Shown here: piece by piece, positions 21,968 to 31,600 of the stretch
How positions within the stretch are numbered: position 1 is the first letter of the stretch
Layout: each line of letters opens with the position of its first letter
Assembly (NCBI GenBank): GCA_963575745.1
Contig: CAUYUJ010016344.1
Coordinates: forward strand, 101,001-165,000
From: Prorocentrum cordatum
Lineage: Eukaryota; Sar; Dinophyceae; Prorocentrales; Prorocentraceae
DNA length: 64,000 nucleotides
Reading direction: 5' to 3'
Notes under the pieces: generated by a model
The model's input: the letters and a program-made list of their open reading frames with translations, nothing else
What the model was told of the DNA's origin: nothing
The model's database searches: none
Program-made: the position numbers and the translations under genes

Positions 21968-23941
21968 CTAGATGGAGGGCGTGTTCCCCCGGCGGTCGCG
22001 GCTCTCGTCTCCGCTGCGGTCTCCGCCGCGCTCACTGGGGTCCCGGGGGCTGCCGCCATCGCCGCCCCTCGACGCGCGACCGTCCGCGCTGGGCCAGTCA
22101 CGCTCACTCCGGCCGCGGCTGCCCTGGTCGCCCTTGGAGTGGCCGCCCTTGCCGCTCTTGTCGCCCTTGCCGCCGCTCTTGGAGCCCTTGGCGGCCTTGC
22201 CGGAGTACTTGCCCTTGACCTTGCCGCCCTTGCCGCCCTTGTCGCCCGCGCCCTTGCCACGCCAGGCTGGGATCCCACCCCCGCCCGCGGCAGCCTCCGC
22301 GGCGGCAGCCCGCCGCCGCTTTTTCTCCTGCTCGTGCCAGCCGCCGCGAGGAGCGCGAAGCTGCCCAGCGTGCTTCCCGGTCTTACGCCGCGTGCGGCCG
22401 GGCGGGGTGTCGCCGCGCCTCGCCCACGCTGGGTCCCGCGCCAGACTGTGGCTGGGCGACCTCTCGCGCTTGGGCCGGTGGCGGCTGGGCGACCTCTCAC
22501 GCTTGGGCCAGCTGAGGTCGCCCGGCGGGCGGTCCCCCTCAGCCTCCGCACCCGTGGCACCCGTGCTGGGGCGCTCGCCATGGCCGGCACTGGGGCCCGG
22601 CGCCTCCCGCACGGTGTGGCCGCTCCGCCGGGCCTTCTCCACCACCGTCTTGGGTTTGCCGAAGGCGACGCGGCAAGCCTCGCAGTAGCTCACGTCGCAC
22701 CCCTTACAGTGCCACCGCAGGGCTCCGCTGTTAGCTCCGCCCGCGGGGCACATCTCGCAACCCCAACCGTCTCCCGGGTCAAAGGAGCTCCAGCGCATCT
22801 TGAGTGCGCACGTCGGGCAGGCAGGCGGCTGGATGGTCGGGCCATCCTCCCCGTCGCTGCCTGGGTCAGGGCCGCGAGGCCGGCTCGCCCACTCCGTGAC
22901 CACCGTGCACGGGTCCGTCTTGTAGAACCGATAGTTCGACCTCATGCACTCCCGCGCGCGCTTTGCGTCAGCGCGGCGCTGGAACTCCACCAGCACGCAC
23001 GGCTCCCGCTTGTGGCGGTGGTCGTACAGGAAGGCGATGTGTTTGACGACCCCAAAGGGCACGACCACCTGCCTGACCACCTCGGCATCGACGTGGTGCG
23101 GTACCCGCTCGATGCGGATGATGGACTCGCCCTCGTCGTGCTGGTCACTGGGCTGCTGCTGGGCGCCCTGGCGCTGCTCCTCCTTGCGCCTACGGCGGCT
23201 CCTCGAGCGCGGCTGGCGCTGGGGCGGACCGTCCCCCGCGCCTGGCGCCTCCTCCACCTCGGTCTTCACCTCGAAGGACCGCGGCGGCGCCCCCCCGCTC
23301 TTGGGCTTCAGGACGGCCTCACGCTTCACGATGTCGGCCTTCGGGGGGGCGCCGCCCGTCTTGGGTTTCAAGACGGCCTCCTCCTCCTGTCCCCTGCGCC
23401 CGCGATCGCGAGGCGCATCGCGCTCGCGATCGCGGCGCCTCGCGCGCGAGGGCGAGCGCAAGGCGCAGGGCGCCTCTCGCGCTTGCGGACCTCTTCGGCG
23501 AGGCGCTCCTGGCCCGGCGACCGCGCGGGCCGCGGGCGCGCCACTGGAGCGCCTTTGCTCTGGCGCCGCGCGGCAGCCTGGATGGCCGCACGCGCCAGCG
23601 CCGCGGTGACCGCGTCCTCTCCCGCCTCGAGGACCGGGGCTGGGGTCGGCCTCCCCTCGCCCCTGCTCGAGGCGTCGTCGTCGGTGAGCTCCACGACCGC
23701 CTCCGCGTCCACTGTGCGCATCATGTCGAGCAGCCCCCTGTTGTGCTTGCAGAGCTCGCGGAGCTCCGGCATGGGCTGCCCCTGGAACTGGGCCAAGGCG
23801 AGCGCCAGCTTGGCCGCCTGGCGCTGGACCTTGATATTCGGCCCCGCGCCCACCCCCCACGCGCCCCGCTTGCCGTCGACGATCACCAGCTGGCCGTGGT
23901 CCTCGCTCGCCCCCGCGGCCAAGCAAGCCGCCGCGATGCAC
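21968..23941 (-). CDS. ORF4: RRM and zinc-finger protein of the giant YR element
   Basis: The open frame spans 657 codons, but only the part downstream of about 23450 looks coding; before that it overlaps the ORF3 tail. Two copies of a KPK(T/S)GGAPP repeat (about 23290-23370) are followed by an RRM of the PTB/hnRNP-L kind (SIIRIERVPHHV...PFGVVKHIAFLY...PCVLVEFQ, about 22930-23140). Next comes a Cys/His cluster CPTC...CEMC...HCKGCDVSYCEAC (about 22680-22830) resembling a ZZ-type zinc finger, and then a basic Arg/Ser- and Gly/Lys-rich tail. RRM and basic tail predict RNA binding, perhaps a nucleocapsid-like or splicing-related role. There is no early ATG in the frame, so expression by frameshift or splicing from ORF3 is likely. 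RRM is not a standard part of YR retroelements. Confidence 0.6.
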   Translation of the reverse strand: MHRGGLLGRGGERGPRPAGDRRRQAGRVGGGRGAEYQGPAPGGQAGARLGPVPGAAHAGAPRALQAQQGAARHDAHSGRGGGRGAHRRRRLEQGRGEADPSPGPRGGRGRGHRGAGACGHPGCRAAPEQRRSSGAPAARAVAGPGAPRRRGPQAREAPCALRSPSRARRRDRERDAPRDRGRRGQEEEAVLKPKTGGAPPKADIVKREAVLKPKSGGAPPRSFEVKTEVEEAPGAGDGPPQRQPRSRSRRRRKEEQRQGAQQQPSDQHDEGESIIRIERVPHHVDAEVVRQVVVPFGVVKHIAFLYDHRHKREPCVLVEFQRRADAKRARECMRSNYRFYKTDPCTVVTEWASRPRGPDPGSDGEDGPTIQPPACPTCALKMRWSSFDPGDGWGCEMCPAGGANSGALRWHCKGCDVSYCEACRVAFGKPKTVVEKARRSGHTVREAPGPSAGHGERPSTGATGAEAEGDRPPGDLSWPKRERSPSRHRPKRERSPSHSLARDPAWARRGDTPPGRTRRKTGKHAGQLRAPRGGWHEQEKKRRRAAAAEAAAGGGGIPAWRGKGAGDKGGKGGKVKGKYSGKAAKGSKSGGKGDKSGKGGHSKGDQGSRGRSERDWPSADGRASRGGDGGSPRDPSERGGDRSGDESRDRRGNTPSI

Positions 23942-25758
23942 GGGGCTGCTTCGTGGTCGTGGTTGACCACCTCGACGAGGTCCTCGCTGTCCAGCTCGTT
24001 CACCACCGTGTACAGGATGTTGTGGGCGGCACTCCGGAGCTCGTCCGACAGCGCGGCCCCCGAGACGACGACGCCGAGGGGGTTCACCGCCATGATGCTG
24101 TAGTCATGGCCACGCGCCTTGCTCTGGTCCGGGGCCACCAGGCCCACCAGGAATCCCATGATGCACGCTGCCGGAGCGCGGGGCGAAGGCGCGGCTGGCG
24201 CGCGAGGCTGGGGTGCGCGCGCTGCTCGCGTGCCTCGCTCTGGAGTGGGAGATGGCTGCGGATGAGAGGACCAAGAGGAGGTGGGCGTGCCTGGGGCGAT
24301 CGGGAGCGGTAGCGAAAGGGGGGTCGAGGGCGAAAGGTCCACCGGGATACCCCCACAACGCGAAGCCCCCGCCCTGACCTGAATACCCGTGGGGCCCGCC
24401 TGCTGCTTTCCCACACGCCCGTTAACTCCTCGCCCTGGCTCGTGTCTCACCAAATCCTCCTCTCCTTCCCCCTCCGTAGTTGACCCTGCTCGCGCCGAAG
24501 GGCGCGCCCAGGGGGGGCGCCCGGGCGCCCAGGCCGGGCGTTCCGAGGGCCTCAGATCGCTCCCAAACTGGGGCGGGTCGCTCCCGGCCAACTGGTCGGG
24601 GCGGGCGCCGGCCGCGGCGCCGTCGTCACCGCGGGCGTCCGGGGCCAATAAGGCGTGGCCCTCCGCCATGCCTCGGGCGAATGGAGCCTGACGCCGATGG
24701 TCCTCCCAGAGGTATCCGTGGAAGGCGTCCGTGGACCACCTCCCGAACCTCTTGACCGCTTCCAGGTCGCGACAGGCGTGGTACAACGCCGTCGCGCCCC
24801 CGATGCGCAGGGAGTGGGATCCCATCTGGCCTGCGTCCACGCCGCAGGCGGCAGCCGCGAGTTGGAGGAGCCCCTGCACCTCCTCCCGCATAATCGGGTG
24901 GCCATCGGGCCGGCGGAACAGGGGGAGCCCCGCCTCGGTTCCTCGTCCAAACCGGTCCGGCAGCTCCCTCTGGAGGTCGGCGAGTGCGTCCACGACACAC
25001 AACTCCACCCCCGAACGGTAATGGTTGCGTACGCAACCTGCGTTAAACTGGTCCGTCTTGGACGACGTGATCGTCAGCACTACCTCATCGCAGTCGCTGA
25101 GCCTTGCGCTGGGTGTACCTCCGCGCATCCCCTGTACGTCCTGCCCACGCACCACCCGTCCCATACTCCAGGAGCGGTCCTCTTGGACCAAATACTCCGA
25201 CGCGCGGAGCATGAAGAAGTACCCCGTCATAAGCGCCGCCCATAGGATGGTCGCCTCCCGGCGCGTGGCCGTCCCGTGGGCGAACAAGTACTCTCGGAGC
25301 CAGCGCAACATCCGGGGCGTGGCCGGCAGCTTCCGTTTCGCCTTTCCGTCCCAGCGGCGGAGTCCCTCGATCGTGGTCCAGAGCCGGCGCCGATCGGAGG
25401 TCACATCCCCAAACCCGGCCAGGGTGTGGGCATATCGAATGGCGAACAGGCGCTGGCGGATGGTCGTGGCCCGCCTCTTCATCACCTTGTACAGGTACAC
25501 GACATACCGGATGAGGTCATCCTCATCCGTAAGGCGGGCGTCCCGAGTCTCCCCCTGCAGGTATGGGCTCCGGCCTCGGAGCCTCCGCCAGAGTACCCAG
25601 TTACGCCACCCGGCGCTGTAATTGGCCCGCGTCCCTTCGGCAAGCTTGGCCAACATCGCCTCGGTGGCGGTCGCATCCAGCTCGCGGGGGTCGGTGAGTT
25701 CACCTTGAATCCCTTTCGGGGCGCCCCCGCCGGCGTACCGCCAGGCGGCGGGCTTCAC
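23368..25758 (-). CDS. ORF3: tyrosine recombinase (integrase) of the giant YR element
   Basis: Cuts and rejoins DNA to insert the circular element copy. The N-terminal SAM-like core-binding part (residues about 30-110: GTRANYSAGWRNWVLWRR) is followed by the catalytic domain with Arg (MLRASEYLVQE, about 190), the beta-hairpin Lys (TSSKTDQFNAG, about 235), H-x-x-R (HSLRIGGATAL, about 325), Trp (GRWSTDAF, about 350) and the nucleophile Tyr (FHGYLWED, about 357). The full R-K-HxxR-W-Y set is present. The C-terminal half (from about residue 520, MGFLVGLVAPDQ) has an ordered unknown domain and an Arg-rich end. The frame opens with GTG overlapping the ORF2 stop (GTGA, 25755-25758), and the first ATG comes about 33 codons later. 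Translation by a -1 shift or reinitiation is plausible. Confidence 0.85.
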   Translation of the reverse strand: MKPAAWRYAGGGAPKGIQGELTDPRELDATATEAMLAKLAEGTRANYSAGWRNWVLWRRLRGRSPYLQGETRDARLTDEDDLIRYVVYLYKVMKRRATTIRQRLFAIRYAHTLAGFGDVTSDRRRLWTTIEGLRRWDGKAKRKLPATPRMLRWLREYLFAHGTATRREATILWAALMTGYFFMLRASEYLVQEDRSWSMGRVVRGQDVQGMRGGTPSARLSDCDEVVLTITSSKTDQFNAGCVRNHYRSGVELCVVDALADLQRELPDRFGRGTEAGLPLFRRPDGHPIMREEVQGLLQLAAAACGVDAGQMGSHSLRIGGATALYHACRDLEAVKRFGRWSTDAFHGYLWEDHRRQAPFARGMAEGHALLAPDARGDDGAAAGARPDQLAGSDPPQFGSDLRPSERPAWAPGRPPWARPSARAGSTTEGEGEEDLVRHEPGRGVNGRVGKQQAGPTGIQVRAGASRCGGIPVDLSPSTPLSLPLPIAPGTPTSSWSSHPQPSPTPERGTRAARAPQPRAPAAPSPRAPAACIMGFLVGLVAPDQSKARGHDYSIMAVNPLGVVVSGAALSDELRSAAHNILYTVVNELDSEDLVEVVNHDHEAAPCIAAACLAAGASEDHGQLVIVDGKRGAWGVGAGPNIKVQRQAAKLALALAQFQGQPMPELRELCKHNRGLLDMMRTVDAEAVVELTDDDASSRGEGRPTPAPVLEAGEDAVTAALARAAIQAAARRQSKGAPVARPRPARSPGQERLAEEVRKRERRPAPCARPRARGAAIASAMRLAIAGAGDRRRRPS

Positions 25759-28655
25759 CAGCGCGGGAGCAGGGGCGCTGCGGGCACGCCGACGGGCCTT
25801 GCGCGGGGGGGGGCCTCGCCGCCCACGCCGTCCATGGCGCTTGGCCTGGGCATGCCCGCGCCTTCCGGAACAGCGAAGGTCACCGCCCCAACCCGCTCCC
25901 CGCCTGCCCCGTCCACCCCTGCTGCGGTGGACCGCGCGGTAGCAGGGGGGTCGAGCTGGTCCGCCAACCGAGCGGCGTCGTCCGTCGTCTTCCCCGCCTC
26001 CAGCGCAGCCTCGAATGGCCCGCTTGGGCGATCAGGGGCCTGAAGCCAGGCCTTTAGCCACAGCTTAACCATCTCGTCGTTAGCGAGTCGGTCGTGGTCG
26101 GGCCCGACGCCAGCGCGCGCCCCGGGTGCCTCGCCTGCGCTCGCTGCCTCTACGGCCTGCCTCAGCAGGCGCTCCGCCCACTGGAGCACCCAGCGGGCCG
26201 TGCGACGCGGGAGTGCACGAGCGGCCTGCCGCATGCGCTCGGCGATCGGCATACCTCCAAGGCCCAAGGCATCCCACAGCTCCGCCGTGCCCCCCTGGGC
26301 GCACCAGATTTCTTTCGGGTGCAGGGCTCGCACGGTCCAGCCGCCCTCGGACCCTTCCAGGATCAGGGTGTTCGCATAGCCCTTCAACGGGTCGGGCTTC
26401 GCCCGTGCCGTATGGCAGGGCCCGCGCGGATCATGAATCACCACGCGCTGGGCCCGCCCGCCTCCCGCGGGCTGCCATGTGCCCCGCGGCCAAGGCATCA
26501 TGCGATCCCCCGTCGTCGAGATCCGAGGGTCCACGAGCAAGGTGCCGTTGTCGAGGTCCAGGCGGAGCTCATCCAGCGGTGGCCGCCCTGCCTCCTTCCA
26601 GAGCTGGCAGAGGCCGCGTGGCTCCACGCAGGGCTGTCCCAGGGGGGGTACGGGGCTCGGTGCCCGAACCCGTTCCCCGCAACCCCAAACCTGGACCGCC
26701 CGCGCGCGTGCCGTGACGTCGCCGAAGTGTGTGCACAGTAGGCGCGTCTCTGGGGAGAGTGCCACATAGCCGAGGCGCCGTAAGCGCGCCCCTAGTCGCG
26801 CTGCAGCGTAGTTGACGGGGGCGTCGAGCAGCACGGCCAGTGGCCGAGTGATGATCAGTAGCCGCTCCAGGCCCGTCGCTTCGCGTCCACCGGGGTCCTC
26901 CGATAGTGACACGCACAGCCAGCGGGTCCGTGGGGCCCCAGTGGGGTCCTTGGGGTGGCCCCCGTCGTCCGGGTCCCATCGGTCACCGACATCCCACGGC
27001 GCTAGCAGCGCCGACCCACCGAGGCTCTCCCATGCCTCCCCAAAGGGGGGCCACGCGGTTCCCACTTCTAGCAGCCGCGCCCCCTCGACCTGCAGGGGGG
27101 CGTAGCGTGGTAGGGCCTCCCGGGCTCCTTTGACTTGGAGTGCAGCCGCGCGCCAGGGCCCGTCGTCTCCTGGCATCCGCAGCTCGCGCTGGGCGGCCTC
27201 CTCCACCAGCTCGCCCCACGGTGCTGCCGGCGACAGCTCGGTCCATCCGGCCTCCGCCATCCGCTGGCGTACCTCCTCCACCGTGGCACGAGTAATGAAG
27301 TCGGCCAGCTCGTTGTGGTAAGTCCGTAAGTAAAGCCCGTCCAGGACCCGGAACTTGTACCGTAGCTCCAGCATGGCCAGGACTCGAAGCAGGTGGCGCG
27401 CCACCGCGTTCCGTGCCCGGCGGCGTCGCAGCCAGCGGCTGACATTGCTGTTGTCAGTGACGTACGGCAATAGCAGCTGGAACCAGTCCGGGCCCTTCTC
27501 GGCCGCCAAGGCTATCAGGCAGAGGAGTTCGACCACCGCGATGATCTCCCCCTCCCCCTGCCAAGTGACCCCAGGGGCGGAGCGGAGCGTCTCCAGATAG
27601 GGAGCCGCCTCCGCCACGATGTACTCGCGCGAGGACCAGTCCAGCGCACCGATCCGATCCAGGGTGGCATCGCCTCCCAGCCAGCGCAGCTTGCCGAGCG
27701 CCCCCGGGAGTGCGAGGGCCTCGCGAAGGCCTAGCAGGCCCTCGAAGGAGGTCTCGAAGTTACCCTCGACCGGCATCTCAAAGCAGACGCGCAGCCAATC
27801 CAGGGTCTGGTGCCAATCGTCCCACGCAGCCTCTACCATCTCGGGGTCGCCCGGCGGATGGACGTAGGCCTGACCTGGGTCACCCGACAGCATCCGGTGG
27901 ACCGCTGGGAGCTCCAGGCTCAGGGCTGGAGCTGCGCAGGCGCAGAACTGGCCGAGCCCACTTAGCTCCCTCGCGGTTCGCAGCCGGACCATGCGGCAGC
28001 CGAAGCTCAGCTCCGGCTCCGCCAGTAGGAAGCGCATCTTCATGGCCTTGGGCTCCGGGAGTCCAACTCGCTCACGCTCGAAGTCCATACTGAGCCCCCA
28101 GATAATCTGCGTGGTGGAAGGCTCCCCCTCGGCGTCCCTCTTGCTGACGTTCACTGCTTCGGACCCAAACACCTCACGTATGGAGGCATCCAATGCGTCG
28201 CAGGCCATCCACGGTCGGACCCCAATGTCGGGCTCCACCACCACAGGGTCATCCATGAGCCACTCCGAGTGGAAGTGGGTGGTGTCGTGCCAGAGCGGCT
28301 CCCCAGGCCGATAGCTCTCGTGGAGCTCCCTCGCCGCCAGGGCGAGCATCATGTAATTGCCTGGGGCTCCCGTCCACCCAAACACCATGGCTAGGTAAAC
28401 GACTCTGACGTCCCCCTCGATGCCAGCGTGGGCCCCCGGTAACGAGGTGCCAAAGTCCCCGACGTCCGCCGGGGCGATGTCCAACCACTTGAAGGCCCGC
28501 GAGACGTCCCGCTTGGCGCAGAGGAGGCGCGCTCCGGGGTGGCGCGCGCGATGCCATACCGCCGTCCTCGCCACTTGCCGATGGCGTGGCTGGACGGCAG
28601 GCGGGTGGTCGCGCTTGTGTGTGGCGGCGTTGGCTGAGAGCATCGCATGGATCAT
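25755..28655 (-). CDS. ORF2: reverse transcriptase, RNase H and C5-methyltransferase-like domain
   Basis: About 966 residues from an ATG overlapping the ORF1 stop (ATGA, 28652-28655); the open frame extends to 28934 but the upstream part is a shadow of ORF1. RT motifs: A AKRDVSRAFKWL (about 45-55), B VFGWTGAPGNYM (about 90) and C WLMDDPVVVEPD (about 131), with the catalytic Asp pair intact. RNase H follows: VTDNSNVSRWLRRRRARNAV (about 397) and RTYHNELADFITRA (about 445), as in DIRS/Ngaro elements. Residues about 530-835 look like a C5-cytosine methyltransferase: RRLGYVALSPE...HFGDVTARARAVQVWG resembles motif VIII, and TVRALHPKEIW the end motif. No Pro-Cys-Gln motif IV is visible, so it may be inactive. 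The RT fingers seem to be encoded at the end of ORF1. Confidence 0.88.
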   Translation of the reverse strand: MIHAMLSANAATHKRDHPPAVQPRHRQVARTAVWHRARHPGARLLCAKRDVSRAFKWLDIAPADVGDFGTSLPGAHAGIEGDVRVVYLAMVFGWTGAPGNYMMLALAARELHESYRPGEPLWHDTTHFHSEWLMDDPVVVEPDIGVRPWMACDALDASIREVFGSEAVNVSKRDAEGEPSTTQIIWGLSMDFERERVGLPEPKAMKMRFLLAEPELSFGCRMVRLRTARELSGLGQFCACAAPALSLELPAVHRMLSGDPGQAYVHPPGDPEMVEAAWDDWHQTLDWLRVCFEMPVEGNFETSFEGLLGLREALALPGALGKLRWLGGDATLDRIGALDWSSREYIVAEAAPYLETLRSAPGVTWQGEGEIIAVVELLCLIALAAEKGPDWFQLLLPYVTDNSNVSRWLRRRRARNAVARHLLRVLAMLELRYKFRVLDGLYLRTYHNELADFITRATVEEVRQRMAEAGWTELSPAAPWGELVEEAAQRELRMPGDDGPWRAAALQVKGAREALPRYAPLQVEGARLLEVGTAWPPFGEAWESLGGSALLAPWDVGDRWDPDDGGHPKDPTGAPRTRWLCVSLSEDPGGREATGLERLLIITRPLAVLLDAPVNYAAARLGARLRRLGYVALSPETRLLCTHFGDVTARARAVQVWGCGERVRAPSPVPPLGQPCVEPRGLCQLWKEAGRPPLDELRLDLDNGTLLVDPRISTTGDRMMPWPRGTWQPAGGGRAQRVVIHDPRGPCHTARAKPDPLKGYANTLILEGSEGGWTVRALHPKEIWCAQGGTAELWDALGLGGMPIAERMRQAARALPRRTARWVLQWAERLLRQAVEAASAGEAPGARAGVGPDHDRLANDEMVKLWLKAWLQAPDRPSGPFEAALEAGKTTDDAARLADQLDPPATARSTAAGVDGAGGERVGAVTFAVPEGAGMPRPSAMDGVGGEAPPRARPVGVPAAPLLPRW

Positions 28656-31600
28656 ACGCCCTTCGGACGATAAGGTTCTGTCCGGTAGCTGCTTCGGTAC
28701 CCTCCCCAGGGGGCTTCCACCAGCTCCGTCAGAAAACCCTCTGCCGCCTGGGACGCCACCAGGACGATCCCCCAGGTCACATCCGCCCATACCTTCTGGT
28801 AGGCCTCGTCGATGTGGGCTCGCACGCTGGGGTACGGCTGGGCTCGCTCGCGCCTCCGCGGCGCGCCCCGCCGCGCGGAGGCTCCCCCTTCCGCTAGCTC
28901 CCGAACGTACTCGAAGTGCTCTCGGCTTAAACACCGTCGCACCTTGTCCCCCAGGACACCCCGAAGGGGGTTGCCTAGGCGCTCGTGGCGCGCGCGCCTA
29001 AGCAGCGCGGCCGCTTCCTTCAGGGACCCCGTCCGCTGGAGGAGCTGATCCCCCAGCCCTACCAGGGTCCGCATGGCTTCGGGGTCATACTTGGGGTGCT
29101 CCGTGCAGGAAGTCAGGTAGACCGTGGCCAGCTCCGCCGGGCTGCACCCGTCGAGGTCCTCTGCGATATCTCTGGCCGGATCCTCGCAAGGGGGTCGAGT
29201 CTTGCCCGCACTCACCTCCCCCTGTGCCTTGCCCAATGGGGGCTTAGGAAGCCCCGCCAATGCTCGGTGCATGGCTGGGCTAAGCCTACCGCATTTTGAG
29301 CCGTCCCCTGAGGCCTGCAGGCGCTCGATTCCAGTGAAGTCGACGCCCTGCAGGCGCCCGGGCGCCTCCGCCCGGGCGATTTTGGGGGACGCCCCCGGGC
29401 CATCCTCCCATATAGGCGCCAACTGCCGACGCAGTTGGCTCACCGACCAGCGGTGATAGGCCCCTTTCAACACCTTTGCCCACGCGGCGCAAAGGCGGGG
29501 GGCCCAAACCTGCGCCTCCTTGGTGCGCTTAATGCCCGAGCCCGGCACGTGATCCTTCAGCTCGACGTGGTGGTGGTCACGGGGGCAACGTCGCGCCAAC
29601 AACAGAGCGTGCAGATACAGCCGGGGGCTGACGAGCCACCAGCTGCCCTTGCGATAGCGGCTCTCTGGCGCGTCGGACGGGGCCTTACCCCAGGCGCACA
29701 TGTGGATCGGGACGATCATGGCCCCCGTCGCTCGACGCAGCTCGTGCATCGGGGCCTGGTCCCAAATCTTGGGGTAGCGGCCCGAGGGGCAGGAGGACTC
29801 GATGAGAAACTCCTTGCCAGCGTCGTGTAGGATGCGGCAGGTGTCGCACGTGAACTGTGTGTGGCTGTTACCCACGCGCTCGAACTCTTTGGAGCCATCC
29901 CCCTCGGGGTGCTCCCACGTGCGGGTGCCCTGCGGGGTCCCGCCCGGCTGGGTCATGAGCCCGAGGTCGGTGTACGAGCCACACGGGGTACCCCAGCACC
30001 AAACGTTGGCCACGTCGGGGCCCATGGGGGTCCGTGCGGCCTCCTGTAGGCGCGCGCGAACCGCTGGGTCGAGGGTGTCATGATCCGGCCGTGGGCCGGA
30101 TTCTCGGAGGGGGTCGTCGTAATATTCGATCGGCTCCAGCACCCGGATGCCCTCGGCGCGAAGCGCGGCCGACCAATTTCCCGAACCGGCGTACACCTCC
30201 TGGGCGATCAAACCGTACGCGAACGCGGGGTCGTGTCGAATTGGCATCGCGTTCGCCTCCAGGAGGCGTGCCTGGACGTCGGCTGGATGTTCCCCGAACG
30301 AGGCTGGCGCGCGTCCCACTGCGCGGCCCGCCCGACCTTCCGCTGCCTTGCAGTGGGTGCAGGGCGCGCTCTTGCCCGGGACGGTGGGTTCAACGTCCGG
30401 GCCCTCATCGAGCATCTCGCGCCAGCCGACACTTACGATCTCGCGGGACAGGCGTCCTGCGTGCCCCCAGCGCTGGCCTAGAGCCGCCGCCTCCGCGTGG
30501 GAGCTTGGGCGCAAGGCGCGCATATGGCCACGCCAGATCAGGGGCGGAATTACGTGATCCTCCGCGCCGACGCCCGTTCCCATTAGGTGGTCCACGCATA
30601 GGCGCCCACTACCGTTGACGCGATGCACCTGGAGCGTGACGGCGTCGAGGTCGGCGACGGGGCATGCTGCCAGGCAGCGATAGTCCTTGTCGTGGTGCGG
30701 GTGCACCGCATCGTGGACGTAGGAGCGGACATCGGCCTCCAGGGCCGTGATCCACGGCGGGGAGTCGCCCAGGGCACGCAGGGCCTCATGGGCCTCCTCC
30801 CATAGTGCATGGCGATACGTCGCGGCCAACTGCTGCACCGCGTCCGGGCTGGGCTCACCTGTGCCCTCGCCCGCGCGTAGCAGGAGCACCCCCGCAGCTA
30901 CGTGCAGTAGCAGGCACTGCCGCTCCTCGGTGTCGCCCACCTCCAGGCCCATCGCCTGGCCCATCTCCTCTGTAGGGCCGAGGCGGTCCCGATAGTCGAT
31001 GAAGTCCCACTGGATGCGGGTGTCCCCGTCCCAGAAGGTATAGGACCCGCGGCCTATCAGCCCGCCGGGGTCCCACGCAACCGGGCCAACCTCGGCCCCG
31101 CCCTCGGTGACGTATCCTGCGGCGCAGCTAAGCGCCTCATGCAGGTCGGCTGCCTCGCTGCTGAGACCCCGATGGCCTCGGTCCACGGCTTCCTCGAGGG
31201 CTCGCTCCAGAGTAAGCCGCTCCCCGCGCAGGCGCGCCCCCAAGACGCGCCCGCGCACGTGGCTCTGCAAGTACTCGCTGGCCCCCTTCAGAGGTGCGAA
31301 GATGCCCTCGGCTTCGAGCTCCTGCATGAGTTTGAAGCGAAGCTCCGGCCCATCACCCGCGGGCTGGGCGTCCCAAGTGGCCGCCGCGCGCGGGCGGTCG
31401 TGGTCTTCGAGCCATCCGAAGTCGGGGCCCTTAACCGCTTCCCGGAGGTCAGATTCCATCGCGGTAAGCTGGAGCGCGGTGTAGTCGTCCGGGGCCTGCC
31501 CCGGGCCCGGGTCGCCCGCTGCTCGCGAGCCGCTGCCACGGCCCCGGCCCTTTTCCTTCTGGGAGTCAGGGGGAGCAGGTGGGGACGTGTCCTCGCCAAC

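Noticed and set aside
28656-28934. An N-terminal extension of ORF2 upstream of its ATG
   Set aside because: This part is an overlapping shadow of the ORF1 C-terminus; RT-like sequence starts only at the ATGA overlap.
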